DNA of 64,000 nt from Pseudoselenomonas ruminantium (GTDB lineage Bacteria; Bacillota; Negativicutes; Selenomonadales; Selenomonadaceae). This document shows, in pieces, positions 37,739 to 46,331 of this stretch. The stretch is taken from the NCBI RefSeq assembly GCF_900142515.1, contig NZ_FRBC01000015.1, forward strand, positions 1 through 64,000, written 5' to 3'. A program made the translations under genes and the position numbers. The notes beneath the pieces were generated by a model. That model had not been told where the DNA came from. It ran no database searches and saw only the letters and a program-made list of their open reading frames with translations. The stretch's first letter is position 1; the number at the start of each line of letters is the position of its first letter.

Positions 37739-38929
37739 TCAGGCTTTCGCCTGCACAAAATGAATGAATTCCTGGGTAGTTGCATTATCGGGTGTTTTGA
37801 CCGTATACATCTGATTCCCCATCTGCGGCACCATCATCTCCGGCATGCGCTCGCACATTACCATGCTGTCACCATAACGCTCCAGTATCTCCTCATGACT
37901 GTGAGCGTAGTTGTGGCAGTCCCGGCGGCTCGCATAGACGCAGTAGCAATGCTCGCCGCTGTCGGGGATTTTCCGTTCATTGTCCGTTATCATATCCGCC
38001 CAAATCTGATAGACATCCGTGGAATGAGCATAGTCAATCATATCCGGCGTATAGCCGCCCGCGGGACGCATATTCACTTCGAGGCCCACGAAGTCACCCA
38101 CCTCGCCCAGACCTTTCTTGGCCTTGGTCAGGCGGAAGAATTCCAGATGCACGAACCGGCTCTTGACATCAAAGGCCTTGACCGTAGCCCGCCCCATTTT
38201 CTTCAAGGCCTCCGGCGCATGGTCTACCGTGTAATAGGACAGGTCCAGCTGCTTGATGACGATATCCATGACCGAAGGCGGCCAGACCGTCATGGACTCC
38301 AGCAAGGGATTGCCTTCATTATCCAGGATGGCATCGTAGGAGCAGATATCCCCTGTGATGAAATCCTCCATCACATAGGGCGCATCAGGCTTGTTGGCAA
38401 AGAAGCGCTTCAGGTCCTCATCATTTTCCAGCTTATAGGTATCCGTAGCCCCCACCCCGGTATCGGGCTTGACGATAACAGGATAGCCAACCTGACCGAT
38501 AAAGGCCTGAGCCGCCTCATAGTCCGTGACTTTGGCGAGGCGGGCCGTGGGTACCCCGGCCTTGGCATAATACGCCTTCATGGCGGACTTATGCTTGATG
38601 CGGGAGATATTAGCATACTGTTCCCCCGTGGTGATGTGGAAATCCGTCCGCAGGCGGGCATCCTGTTCCAGCCAGAACTCGTTGTTGGATTCCAGCCAGT
38701 CAATCTTCCCGTACTTGAAGGAGAAGAACGCCACGGCCCGGAACACCGCATCATAGTCGGAAAGATCCGGCACGAAGTAGTATTCCGTCAAAGACGCCTT
38801 CAATTCCCCCGAAAGATTTTCATAGGGCGTATCCCCAATGCCCAGCACGGTAACACCGTTCTTGTTGAGCCGGTCACAAAAATGCTCATAATGCTTGGGA
38901 AACTGCGGCGAGATATACACAAAATTCAT
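37739..38929 (-). CDS. ATP-grasp ligase-type enzyme
   Basis: The 396-residue ATP-grasp protein has GYPVIVKPDTGVGATDTYKL as its ATP-binding loop, YVMEDFITGDICSYDAI, and the metal-binding end GLEVNMRPAGGYTPDMIDYAHS. The fold joins a carboxylate to an amine or thiol with ATP. The substrate is unknown. It is 18 bases downstream of an esterase and followed by a C39-like protein. The start is ATG 38929, nine bases after GGGAGGT. Confidence 0.85.
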   Translation of the reverse strand: MNFVYISPQFPKHYEHFCDRLNKNGVTVLGIGDTPYENLSGELKASLTEYYFVPDLSDYDAVFRAVAFFSFKYGKIDWLESNNEFWLEQDARLRTDFHITTGEQYANISRIKHKSAMKAYYAKAGVPTARLAKVTDYEAAQAFIGQVGYPVIVKPDTGVGATDTYKLENDEDLKRFFANKPDAPYVMEDFITGDICSYDAILDNEGNPLLESMTVWPPSVMDIVIKQLDLSYYTVDHAPEALKKMGRATVKAFDVKSRFVHLEFFRLTKAKKGLGEVGDFVGLEVNMRPAGGYTPDMIDYAHSTDVYQIWADMITDNERKIPDSGEHCYCVYASRRDCHNYAHSHEEILERYGDSMVMCERMPEMMVPQMGNQMYTVKTPDNATTQEFIHFVQAKA

Positions 38930-38947
38930 TCCAAAAAGACCTCCCAA

Positions 38948-39694
38948 TTAATTTTCATGCAACAGCTGGGGCAGGAAGTAGCGAATCTGCTGCTTCCACC
39001 AGTACCAGTCATGGTCCACATCATAGCCCCAGAAATCCACGGTGCCTTGGATGCCCTTGGCGGCAAAGATGTCCCGCATGATAGCGGTGGTGCGCCGCCC
39101 CTCATCCTCCCAGGCCCCCTGCCCCACGCAGAGGATCAGGGGCTTTTCGTTGTACTGAGCGATATAGGAATGATTGTTATCCATATTACTCAGGAAATCG
39201 ATGGGCGAATTGTCATAGAGGACAGGATTCAGCCAGCCATCGAAGAAGAACTTGGCATCATAGACACCGGACAGGGAAAGCATCCCGCCAAAGAGCTCCG
39301 GCCGGCGCAAAAAGACGATAGCCGCATGCATCCCTCCCAGGCTGCAGCCAGCAGCCAGCGGCAATTCTCCCGTGCCATTCACTTCCCGGATATAAGGCAG
39401 CACCTCATCAATGATGTAGTTATAATAAGCTTCCTGATGACCAGCCCGCCAGTCCTTATCCCCCCAGACATTGGACCAGGTCTCGATATCCACCGTATCC
39501 ACGCAGAACAGCTGGATGCGTCCCCTATCCAGATAATCCGCCAGCGTGTCAAGCATGCCAAAGTTCTCAAAGTTATCGCTCATGGCATCCTGGGTGGGAA
39601 ACACCAGCACCGGTGTCCCCCCTTGCCCGTAGATGCGTATTCCCATATTGTGCTGCAAATTATTGCTGAAGCGGCTGACGTACTGTTTCTCCAT
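38948..39694 (-). CDS. Alpha/beta-hydrolase esterase (EstA/esterase-D-like)
   Basis: The 248-residue alpha/beta hydrolase has the nucleophile elbow GCSLGGMHA, an Asp-rich region and a late His (DVDHDWYWWKQQIRYFLP) as the probable triad. The N-terminus (GIRIYGQGGTPVLVFPTQDA) fits the putative esterase family. It has no signal peptide. It is the first gene of a three-gene operon behind control module C. The start at 39694 follows GGGGAAGG. Confidence 0.82.
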   Translation of the reverse strand: MEKQYVSRFSNNLQHNMGIRIYGQGGTPVLVFPTQDAMSDNFENFGMLDTLADYLDRGRIQLFCVDTVDIETWSNVWGDKDWRAGHQEAYYNYIIDEVLPYIREVNGTGELPLAAGCSLGGMHAAIVFLRRPELFGGMLSLSGVYDAKFFFDGWLNPVLYDNSPIDFLSNMDNNHSYIAQYNEKPLILCVGQGAWEDEGRRTTAIMRDIFAAKGIQGTVDFWGYDVDHDWYWWKQQIRYFLPQLLHEN

Positions 39695-39732
39695 ATCATC
39701 ACGACCTTCCCCATAGGTTTTCTGCTGGCATA

Positions 39733-39809
39733 GAAAAGAGGTTTTGCCCAGAAAAATTCTCAGCAAAACCTCTGGTCTTCCAGTCAGTTTCTTTTTTGAC
39801 GTTGGGTTA
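39733..39809 (-). terminator. Control module C: conserved leader and attenuator-like terminator
   Basis: The leader has the invariant AACTGACTGG, then CTGG-AAGA-CCAG and the terminator stem AGAGGTTTTGC/GCAAAACCTCT (39737-39747 and 39763-39773) followed by TTTT. The first small hairpin is weaker here than in the other modules. Confidence 0.8.
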
Positions 39810-39847
39810 ATGTTACACTATTACACCCATCGTGTCAATAGGTGTAA
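39810..39847 (-). promoter_or_regulatory. Control module C: promoter and operator of the esterase operon
   Basis: On the minus strand TTGACA (39833-39838) and TAACAT (39810-39815) have a 17-base spacer, with half-sites TTACACCTAT and GGGTGTAAT (39820-39847). Confidence 0.82.
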
Positions 39848-39884
39848 ACCTGATTTGCCAAAAAAATTTTCCCATAGGCAGCGG

Positions 39885-40979
39885 TCACTTCCCTTTTTCC
39901 GCCGTTCCCACCGGCAGACCGATGGAAAAACTAGCACCGCCTGCCTCGTTGTTATGCGCTTCGGCCCAGCCACCGTGCGCCTCACAGTAATACTTGACCA
40001 AAGACAAGCCAATCCCCGTACCGCCTGTTTCCCGGCTGCGGGCTTCGTCCCCGCGATAGAAATAATCGAACAGATAAGGAAGGTCCTCTTCCCGAATGCC
40101 CGTTCCTGTATCCGTTACTTCTACGACCAGCCAACTGCAACCCTGCCGGCTTTGCCTGCCAGTACGCAGTGTGATCTTTCCTCCGGCTGGCGAATAGCGG
40201 ATGGCGTTGCTGATGAGATTATACAGAACCTGATTGATGCGGTCACTATCCACATAAAGCTGCGGCAAATCCTTGGCAAGTTCCGTAGCGGCTGCCAGAT
40301 CATGCTCCTCCAGCAGAGGCTGAAACATATCCAGCGCACGCATAAGCAGCTGATTCATATCGGCCCACTGTTTGTTCAATGGCAATTGATGCATCCGGGC
40401 CAGAGATAAATCCCGCAGATTTTCCACCAAGCGGGTAAGTCGCTGCACTTCTTCCTGCATGGAAAAAAGCCGCTCCATACCAGGTGCCGAAACGCCAGCC
40501 AGCATATTCTCCAGATTTCCCTGCAGGATGGCCAGCGGCGTGCGCAATTCATGCGCCGTATCCGCCAGGAACCGCCGCCGCAGTTCCTCCACCTGTGCCA
40601 GCTGGCGGGACATGTTATTGAAGGTTTGAGCCAGTTGGCCAATTTCATCCGCCGAAGCCACTTCCACCTGAATGCCTAGTCTCCCCTGCCGGATGGCTTC
40701 TGTTCCCTGCGCCAGGGCCTGCAATGGCCGGGTGATGGATCTTGCCAACAGCAGGCTGGCGATAAATCCCAGAATAATGAACAAGGCCCCCACCCAGATA
40801 AGGGATTCATGGACCGAATGCAGGAAGGACATTTCATTTTGCCCCATATCCATCCGCGGCATTTGCAGATAAGCGGCAAAGAGATTATGCATCTGCAGAT
40901 TAGCCAGCCAGAGCAGGCAGCATACCGTGGCCGTAATCAACAGGAAGGTCAGCCCGGCAATCCGATAACGCAAGCTCAT
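39885..40979 (-). CDS. Sensor histidine kinase
   Basis: The 364-residue inner-membrane kinase has two membrane segments (about 8-26 and 60-80) flanking a small periplasmic loop that contains several Met residues. A HAMP domain, the HisKA motif DTAHELRTPLA, and a HATPase domain with NLISNAIRYS, DTGTGIREEDLPYLFDYFYR and GGTGIGLSLVKYYCEAHGG follow. It overlaps the response regulator by four bases. The signal is unknown; the neighbouring membrane protein with a Met/His-rich tail makes a metal such as copper possible. Confidence 0.93.
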   Translation of the reverse strand: MSLRYRIAGLTFLLITATVCCLLWLANLQMHNLFAAYLQMPRMDMGQNEMSFLHSVHESLIWVGALFIILGFIASLLLARSITRPLQALAQGTEAIRQGRLGIQVEVASADEIGQLAQTFNNMSRQLAQVEELRRRFLADTAHELRTPLAILQGNLENMLAGVSAPGMERLFSMQEEVQRLTRLVENLRDLSLARMHQLPLNKQWADMNQLLMRALDMFQPLLEEHDLAAATELAKDLPQLYVDSDRINQVLYNLISNAIRYSPAGGKITLRTGRQSRQGCSWLVVEVTDTGTGIREEDLPYLFDYFYRGDEARSRETGGTGIGLSLVKYYCEAHGGWAEAHNNEAGGASFSIGLPVGTAEKGK

Positions 40980-41731
40980 GATACATCCCCCCGAAAACGA
41001 TAGCCAATGCCGTATACCGTTTCGATGCAGGAACTGTTCCCCTCGCCCAGCTTGCGACGCAGATTGCGGATATGGGCATCAATGGTCCGCTCATAGCCTT
41101 CAAAAGCAAAGCCCCGGGAAGCTTCCATCAATTGCAGGCGACTGAAAACCTGCCGCGGATGTTCCATAAACAACTGCAGGATAGCAAACTCTGTCGGCGT
41201 AAGTTCCACCAGTTTTCCCGCCTTTTTGAGCGTATGCTCCTGAATGGACAACGACAGCGGCCCAAAATTCAACACGCCGGGGCTGACGGCCGGTGCGGCC
41301 ATATCCAAATGAGTACGGCGCAGCACGGCACGGATACGCGCCCCCAGCTCCCGCATGCTGAAAGGCTTGCCCAGATAATCATCAGCCCCCATTTCCAGCC
41401 CCACAAAGCGATCCGGTTCCTCCACCCGCGCCGTCAGCATAATAATCGGCAACGAATGAAATTCGGCATGCTGCCGTATCTGACGACAGATATCCAAACC
41501 GGACTGGCCCGGCAGCATAACATCCAGCACCAGAATATCCGGCCGCGTCCCTTGGATTTGCGCCAGTGCTTCGCTGCCGTTCCTGGCCGTAGACACCGCA
41601 AACTGCTCCTGCGTAAAATACTCCACCAACAAGGCCAGCAACTTTTCATCATCATCCACAAACAGGATTTTATAGGGCTGCATCGAAAAATCTCCCATCT
41701 TCACATTTTCTTCATAGTTTGTTGATACCAT
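40976..41731 (-). CDS. OmpR/PhoB-family response regulator
   Basis: The 251-residue regulator has a receiver domain with the acidic pair in FVDDDEKLL, the phosphorylated Asp in ILVLDVMLPG, Thr in IIMLTARV and Lys in GADDYLGKPFSMREL. A winged-helix DNA-binding domain follows (LVELTPTEFAILQLFMEHP ... YERTIDAHIRNLRRKLG). The start at 41731 (MVSTNYEEN) has GGAGG about eight bases upstream. It is divergent from the small membrane-protein gene at 41793, a likely target. Confidence 0.93.
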   Translation of the reverse strand: MVSTNYEENVKMGDFSMQPYKILFVDDDEKLLALLVEYFTQEQFAVSTARNGSEALAQIQGTRPDILVLDVMLPGQSGLDICRQIRQHAEFHSLPIIMLTARVEEPDRFVGLEMGADDYLGKPFSMRELGARIRAVLRRTHLDMAAPAVSPGVLNFGPLSLSIQEHTLKKAGKLVELTPTEFAILQLFMEHPRQVFSRLQLMEASRGFAFEGYERTIDAHIRNLRRKLGEGNSSCIETVYGIGYRFRGDVS

Positions 41732-41792
41732 CTGCACAATCCTCCGCTATCATAATGTCCAGAAAATCAATCAACTCATAGGAGGCAAAAAA

Positions 41793-42305
41793 ATGATTAT
41801 GACAAACTATATGGATTTGCTGGCAGCCAATTCCCCCTGGAACCTGATTCTGTTCATGGTAATCCCCGTGGTGGCTGCCGAAGCACTGGTGGCCGCAGAA
41901 TTTTATGCACTGTTTCTGGGCGAGGGCAAAAATGCCGGCTGGCGAAAATTCGAAAAACAGCTGGGCATCTTTGCCGGCGTATATTTTACCGGTGTCGTCA
42001 CTTACCTGCTGACCTCTGTGATTCCCACGCTGGAATGGAAAGGTCTGCTCGACCAGATTGCGGTCATTTCCTATCTGTTGGGCATTATCCCGCTGGGCGG
42101 CATTGCCCTGTTGGAACTGGGCATCCTTTGGCAGGATGTGTCATCCGAAAAACGCGCCCAAAAGCATTTCCAGCTGCTTATCGGCTTTTTGGTCATCAGC
42201 CATATCGCCATGATTTTCGGCATGGCTGATCCCACCCTTTCCGGCTGGTCACCGGAACCTGTCCACAGGGAAATGCCTATGGACCATAGCCATATGATGC
42301 ACTGA
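41793..42305 (+). CDS. Small membrane protein of unknown function (DUF6803-like)
   Basis: The 170-residue protein has about four membrane segments (near 18-40, 58-78, 88-112 and 128-146). Its C-terminal tail PVHREMPMDHSHMMH is rich in His and Met, a pattern seen in copper-handling proteins. GGAGG precedes the ATG. It is transcribed alone, away from the two-component system, and closed by a terminator. I do not know its function; metal handling is a guess from the tail and the neighbours. Confidence 0.75.
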   Translation: MIMTNYMDLLAANSPWNLILFMVIPVVAAEALVAAEFYALFLGEGKNAGWRKFEKQLGIFAGVYFTGVVTYLLTSVIPTLEWKGLLDQIAVISYLLGIIPLGGIALLELGILWQDVSSEKRAQKHFQLLIGFLVISHIAMIFGMADPTLSGWSPEPVHREMPMDHSHMMH

Positions 42306-42316
42306 TGCAATTCATT

Positions 42317-42343
42317 GCCTGCCATAACGGCAGGCCATTTTTA
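42317..42343 (+). terminator. Terminator of the small membrane-protein gene
   Basis: Stem GCCTGCC/GGCAGGC with an ATAAC loop is followed by TTTTT. It also lies just beyond the mnmA stop codon on the other strand. Confidence 0.85.
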
Positions 42344-42353
42344 TTGCAGACAA

Positions 42354-43415
42354 TCAGGCGATAATCTTCCCGCCACCAATGATACGGCCTTCGTCGTCAT
42401 AAAACACCGCCGACTGCCCCGGTGCCGGCGCGCGGACGGGTTCGGCAAATCTTATCTGTATCCTGTCCTCGCCCACCCGCTGAAGGCGGGCCGCCGCCCC
42501 CGCATGGTGATAGCGTATCTTTACCTGAACGGATACGACTTCTCCCGGTGCAATATCTGACAGGGACATAAAGCAGAGATTCTCGCACAATACTTCATCT
42601 GTATAGAGCCCCTCTTCCCGGCTGACCACCACTTCATTGGCGGCGGCTCTTATCTCCTTGACATAGGCCGGATAGCCCAGGGCCAGCCCTAAGCCTTTCC
42701 GCTGGCCCACGGTGTAATGGATAATCCCCTTGTGGCGGCCTAAGACCTTACCCGCTTCATCCACGAAATTTCCTGCCGCCGTCAAATCCTTATCACTGTA
42801 TTCTTCGATATAATCGGTGTAACTGCCCTCGGTAACAAAACAGATTTCCTGGGACTCTTCCTTGTCTGCCACATTCAGCCCCGCCTTGCGGGCAATATCC
42901 CGCACTTCCTGTTTCGTCAGCCGCCCCAGGGGCAGGATGGTACGAGCCAGCTGCTCCTGGGTGAGCTTGTAGAGCATATAGGACTGGTCCTTGCGCCCAT
43001 CGGCCCCCTGCTTCAAGGTGTAACGCCCATTGGGCAGCTGCTCGATCACTGCATAATGGCCCGTGGCCACATAATCCGCCTGCATGGAGGCCGCCACTGC
43101 CAGCAACTGATCCCATTTCACATAGCGATTGCATTCCACGCAAGGATTCGGCGTGCGCCCCGCCTCATAATCGGCCACAAAGGGCTTGGTCACATAATCG
43201 TGAAAACAAGCCACCGTATTCCAGGGATAGTATGTGATGCCCAGCATGGCCGCCGTCCGGCTGGCCTCGTCAATCTCACAGCACTTGCTGCTGCCCGCCG
43301 TCCAGGATTTCAGCGTGATGCCGATGACCTCAAAACCGGCCACCTTCAGCAAATATGCCGTTACCGCACTGTCCACACCACCGGACATGCCTACAATTAC
43401 CTTGCCTCTGCTCAT
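42354..43415 (-). CDS. mnmA: tRNA-specific 2-thiouridylase MnmA
   Basis: Puts sulfur on U34 of tRNA for Lys, Glu and Gln. The 353-residue protein has the PP-loop GMSGGVDSAVTAYLL and the catalytic cysteines in NPCVECNRYVKWD and ESQEICFV. ATGHYAVIE and the C-terminal IRYHHAGAAARL are also typical. Its promoter shares the palindrome core of modules A-D, which ties this sulfur-using enzyme to the same regulator. No cysteine desulfurase gene is adjacent. Confidence 0.95.
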   Translation of the reverse strand: MSRGKVIVGMSGGVDSAVTAYLLKVAGFEVIGITLKSWTAGSSKCCEIDEASRTAAMLGITYYPWNTVACFHDYVTKPFVADYEAGRTPNPCVECNRYVKWDQLLAVAASMQADYVATGHYAVIEQLPNGRYTLKQGADGRKDQSYMLYKLTQEQLARTILPLGRLTKQEVRDIARKAGLNVADKEESQEICFVTEGSYTDYIEEYSDKDLTAAGNFVDEAGKVLGRHKGIIHYTVGQRKGLGLALGYPAYVKEIRAAANEVVVSREEGLYTDEVLCENLCFMSLSDIAPGEVVSVQVKIRYHHAGAAARLQRVGEDRIQIRFAEPVRAPAPGQSAVFYDDEGRIIGGGKIIA

Positions 43416-43457
43416 ATAAAAATGTTCTTCCTCTCTTTCACTGTCATTAATGGCATA

Positions 43458-43497
43458 ATGGTATATCTTTTAACCTATTATGTCAATAGGCATTTAA
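43458..43497 (-). promoter_or_regulatory. Promoter of mnmA with the shared operator core (site E)
   Basis: On the minus strand TTGACA (43481-43486) and TACCAT (43458-43463) have a 17-base spacer. The core CCTAT-7-ATAGG (43474-43490) covers the -35 box as in modules A-D. No leader terminator follows. Confidence 0.7.
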
Positions 43498-43513
43498 TTG
43501 TGTAGGTTTACAA

Positions 43514-43544
43514 ATTGACATGTCAATCGCAAAAGGTATATACT
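43514..43544 (+). promoter_or_regulatory. Promoter of the SLC1-type transporter with a perfect palindrome
   Basis: TTGACA (43515-43520) and TATACT (43539-43544) have an 18-base spacer. The 14-base perfect palindrome ATTGACATGTCAAT (43514-43527) covers the -35 box and could be an operator. It is near the divergent mnmA promoter. Confidence 0.68.
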
Positions 43545-43631
43545 CTTGGTATTATAAACATCCACTGTTTCATTATTTTCGTACAGGTGTATCTTTTTCA
43601 AGGAATCATTTTATTTTATCAAGGAGGCATT

Positions 43632-44897
43632 ATGAAAAAACTAAATCTAGCCACTCAGGTGCTGATTGCCTTTGTCATCGGCACAGTCCTCGGTATCATC
43701 TTCCAGAAGGACATCCTGTTCCTGCAGCCTGTGGGGGACATTTTCCTGCGACTGATTCAGATGATCGTCGTTCCCCTGATCTTCTTTTCCATCATCGGCG
43801 GCATCGCCAATATCGGGGACATCCGCAAGTTGCGGCGCATCGGCTCCAAAGTCATGGGCTTTTACGTCATCACCACCATTCTTTCCACCATTATCGGTTT
43901 AGCCGTCGCCAATATCCTGCAGCCGGGCAAAGGCTTCAGCGCTGACCAGATTGTCGCCACGGGCGAGCCCATCAAAGAGGCAGACCCCATGACGGTGGGC
44001 GGCACCATCCTGAGCATGATTCCCTCTAACCCGCTGCACGCGCTCAGCGAGGGCAATATCATGCAGGTCATCGTCTTTGCGGCTTTCCTGGGCATCGTCA
44101 TGACCATCCTGGGCAATAAGGTCAGCACGGTGAAAAAATTTGTCGAAGAAGGCACCCTCATCATGTTCAAGCTCACGGATTTGGTCATGAAGGTCACGCC
44201 GCTAGGTGTGCTGGCCCTGGCTGCCTGCAGTGTAGGCGAATACGGCACGGCCATGTTCAGCGCTTTGGGCATGTTCATCCTGACGCACTATGTGGGGGCA
44301 TTCTCCGTCATCGTGCTGTTGTATCTCTTCATCATCAAGGTCATTGCCAAGGTGCCGCTGACGGAATTCTTCCGCAAGATTGTCAGCATCTGGCTGGTGG
44401 CCTTCAGCACCACCAGCAGTTCCGGCACCCTGCCCGTCAGCCTCAAAGTCACGGAAGAGGATTTCCATGTCAAGAGCGAGCTGGCGTCCTTCTCCTTGCC
44501 GCTGGGTGCTACCATCAATATGAACGGCATCGCGGTCTACTATGCCGTCACCATCATCTTCGTGTCCCAGATTTACGGCGTTGATTTGACGCTGGGCCAG
44601 CAGGCCATGTTCATCTTCCTGACCACGTTGATTTCCATCGGCACCCCGGGCATTCCCGCCAGCGGCATCGTGCTGGCCATCATGCTGCTGAACACCATGG
44701 GCCTGCCCACCGCCATCATGGGCATGATCGTAGGCATCTTCCGCCCCATCGACATGATCCACACCGCCCTTAACGTAACCGGTGACGTGGTCAGCACCCT
44801 GGCCGTGGCCCGCATGGAAAATATGTTCCAGGATGAAAGCGAGGACGCATCATCACAGCTTATCGCCGAACCGGCTTTCGAGCACGAGAAAATTTAA
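43632..44897 (+). CDS. Dicarboxylate/amino acid:cation symporter (SLC1/DAACS family)
   Basis: The 421-residue inner-membrane transporter has about eight membrane segments and two re-entrant loops. The serine-rich loop TTSSSGTLPVS and the substrate/Na site SLPLGATINMNGIAVYYAV are diagnostic, as is SIGTPGIPASGIVLAIMLL. Family members carry glutamate, aspartate, C4-dicarboxylates or cystine. Its position opposite mnmA among sulfur genes makes cystine a candidate, but residues seen here do not settle it. AAGGAGG precedes ATG 43632. Confidence 0.9.
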   Translation: MKKLNLATQVLIAFVIGTVLGIIFQKDILFLQPVGDIFLRLIQMIVVPLIFFSIIGGIANIGDIRKLRRIGSKVMGFYVITTILSTIIGLAVANILQPGKGFSADQIVATGEPIKEADPMTVGGTILSMIPSNPLHALSEGNIMQVIVFAAFLGIVMTILGNKVSTVKKFVEEGTLIMFKLTDLVMKVTPLGVLALAACSVGEYGTAMFSALGMFILTHYVGAFSVIVLLYLFIIKVIAKVPLTEFFRKIVSIWLVAFSTTSSSGTLPVSLKVTEEDFHVKSELASFSLPLGATINMNGIAVYYAVTIIFVSQIYGVDLTLGQQAMFIFLTTLISIGTPGIPASGIVLAIMLLNTMGLPTAIMGMIVGIFRPIDMIHTALNVTGDVVSTLAVARMENMFQDESEDASSQLIAEPAFEHEKI

Positions 44898-44946
44898 AGT
44901 CAACCTGATGAACGCGTCCATATGCGAAAAGACTGCATAATTAAGT

Positions 44947-44987
44947 AAAAATTGACAGGTCAATCACTTTTGACCTGTCAATTTTTT
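44947..44987 (+). terminator. Terminator shared by the symporter and glycerate kinase genes
   Basis: The 15-bp stem AAATTGACAGGTCAA/TTGACCTGTCAATTT is followed by T. The right arm and loop encode, on the minus strand, the last codons of the glycerate kinase frame (44964 stop). The terminator therefore overlaps coding sequence of the convergent gene. Confidence 0.88.
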
Positions 44988-46150
44988 ACCTATTTTTCTA
45001 AAATCGTAAACTTTTATCAGCCGCATCACCTGCTCTACACTATCCGCCATATTCTGCCGGGCTGTCGCGGAATCCATGGCTTCTTCCAGCGTCGATACTT
45101 GCCGCAATATAGGAAAGAACGCGTCAATACCGTGCTCATTGCAAATCCTTGCCTCTGCAGTCACGCCGCCGGCAAAGGCAAAGACTGTCTTATTGTGACG
45201 CTTGGCAATTTTTGCCACGCCAATAGGAGCCTTTCCCATGATGGTCTGCCCATCCAGCCGCCCTTCCCCGGTAAGCACCAGTTCAGCCTTTTCTATCTGC
45301 TCCTCAAGCTTCGTTTCGGCCAGAACAATCTCAATACCAGATTCCAGCTTCGCCTGGGTATAAGTGAGAAAAGCAAAGCCCAACCCGCCAGCCGCTCCGG
45401 CGCCGGGAGATTCAGCATCGGCATGGAGGAATTTCCCGCGGGATAGTTCGGCATAACGGGCCATCCATTTATCCATCTCCGCAATATCGTCAGGACTTGC
45501 CCCCTTCTGCGGGGCAAAAACGGCACTGCACCCCTGCGGGCCGCAAAGGGGATTGGCCACATCACAAGCAATGCGGAAGGTGCAGTCCTTGAGTTCCGGC
45601 AGAACATTGCCCGTTTCAATGCGGGCAAGTTTCTTGAGGCCAATCGCACCGCGGGGAACAGGAGCACCATTTTCATCCAGCATCTCATAGCCCAAGGCCT
45701 GCAGCATGCCGAGACCGCCATAATTGGTAGCACTGCCGCCGATGCCGATAATAAAATGACGGCAGCCATGACACATAGCATCCCGCAAGATTTCTCCCAC
45801 ACCATAAGTAGTGGTATAAAGCGGATTGCGCCTGTCCTGCGGCACCAAAGTAAGCCCGGCAGCAGCGGCCATCTCTACAATAGCCGTTTTCCCTTCTGGC
45901 AAAATGCCATACTCAGCCACGACCTTATCCCCAACGGCCCGGTAACTTCCACGCTGTGCAGCTTACCACCCATGCCCAGAGTCAGTGCCTCCACCGTTCC
46001 TTCGCCCCCATCAGCCAGAGGCATGACCTTGACTTTTGCCTCAGAAAATACCCGTTTGATGCCAACACAGGCAGCTTCCCCAGCTTCCCCAGCTTCCAGA
46101 GAAGCCAGGCTCCCCTTAAACGAATCTATCGCAATTACAATATTTACCAC
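44964..46150 (-). pseudogene. glxK: Glycerate kinase, broken by a one-base frameshift
   Basis: The gene would phosphorylate glycerate. The N-terminal part (VNIVIAIDSFKGSLASLEAG, LADGGEGTVEAL, EVTGPLG) is in one frame and the rest (DKVVAEYGILPEGKTAIVEMAAAAGL ... GIGGSATNYGGLGMLQALG ... PGAGAAGGLGFAFL) in another. The switch is near 45925 in a short G-run. Adding one G gives a continuous 395-residue protein of normal family length, so the gene has lost a single base or the sequence contains an error. The start is GTG at 46150 with GAGGAGG upstream. Confidence 0.85.
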
Positions 46151-46204
46151 AAACCTCCTCACAGAATCCATATGATACAAATATATTTTTCTTCACCAAA
46201 TCAA

Positions 46205-46328
46205 AGAATCCTGCCAAGGAACGAAAGTAACCTTGGCGCAGGCCAAAAAGCAAGCACCTGCGCCACTACGCACTAATCAAGGAAAAAATCCTCGCCGACT
46301 CCAAACGAGCCAAACAAGGATTTTTCTA
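46205..46328 (-). terminator. Terminator region of the nitrogenase-like operon
   Basis: The first hairpin after the K-like stop codon pairs AAAAATCCT with AGGATTTTTT (46282-46326, with inner pairing), giving a T-run on both strands. A second hairpin with arms CCTGC-CAAGG/CCTTG-GCAGG lies at about 46212-46243. Nothing coding is seen in this stretch. Confidence 0.65.
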
Positions 46329-46331
46329 AAT

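Noticed and set aside
37016-39733. 905-codon open frame on the plus strand
   Set aside because: It is antisense to the C39-like, ATP-grasp and esterase genes, which all show clear motifs and ribosome-binding sites.
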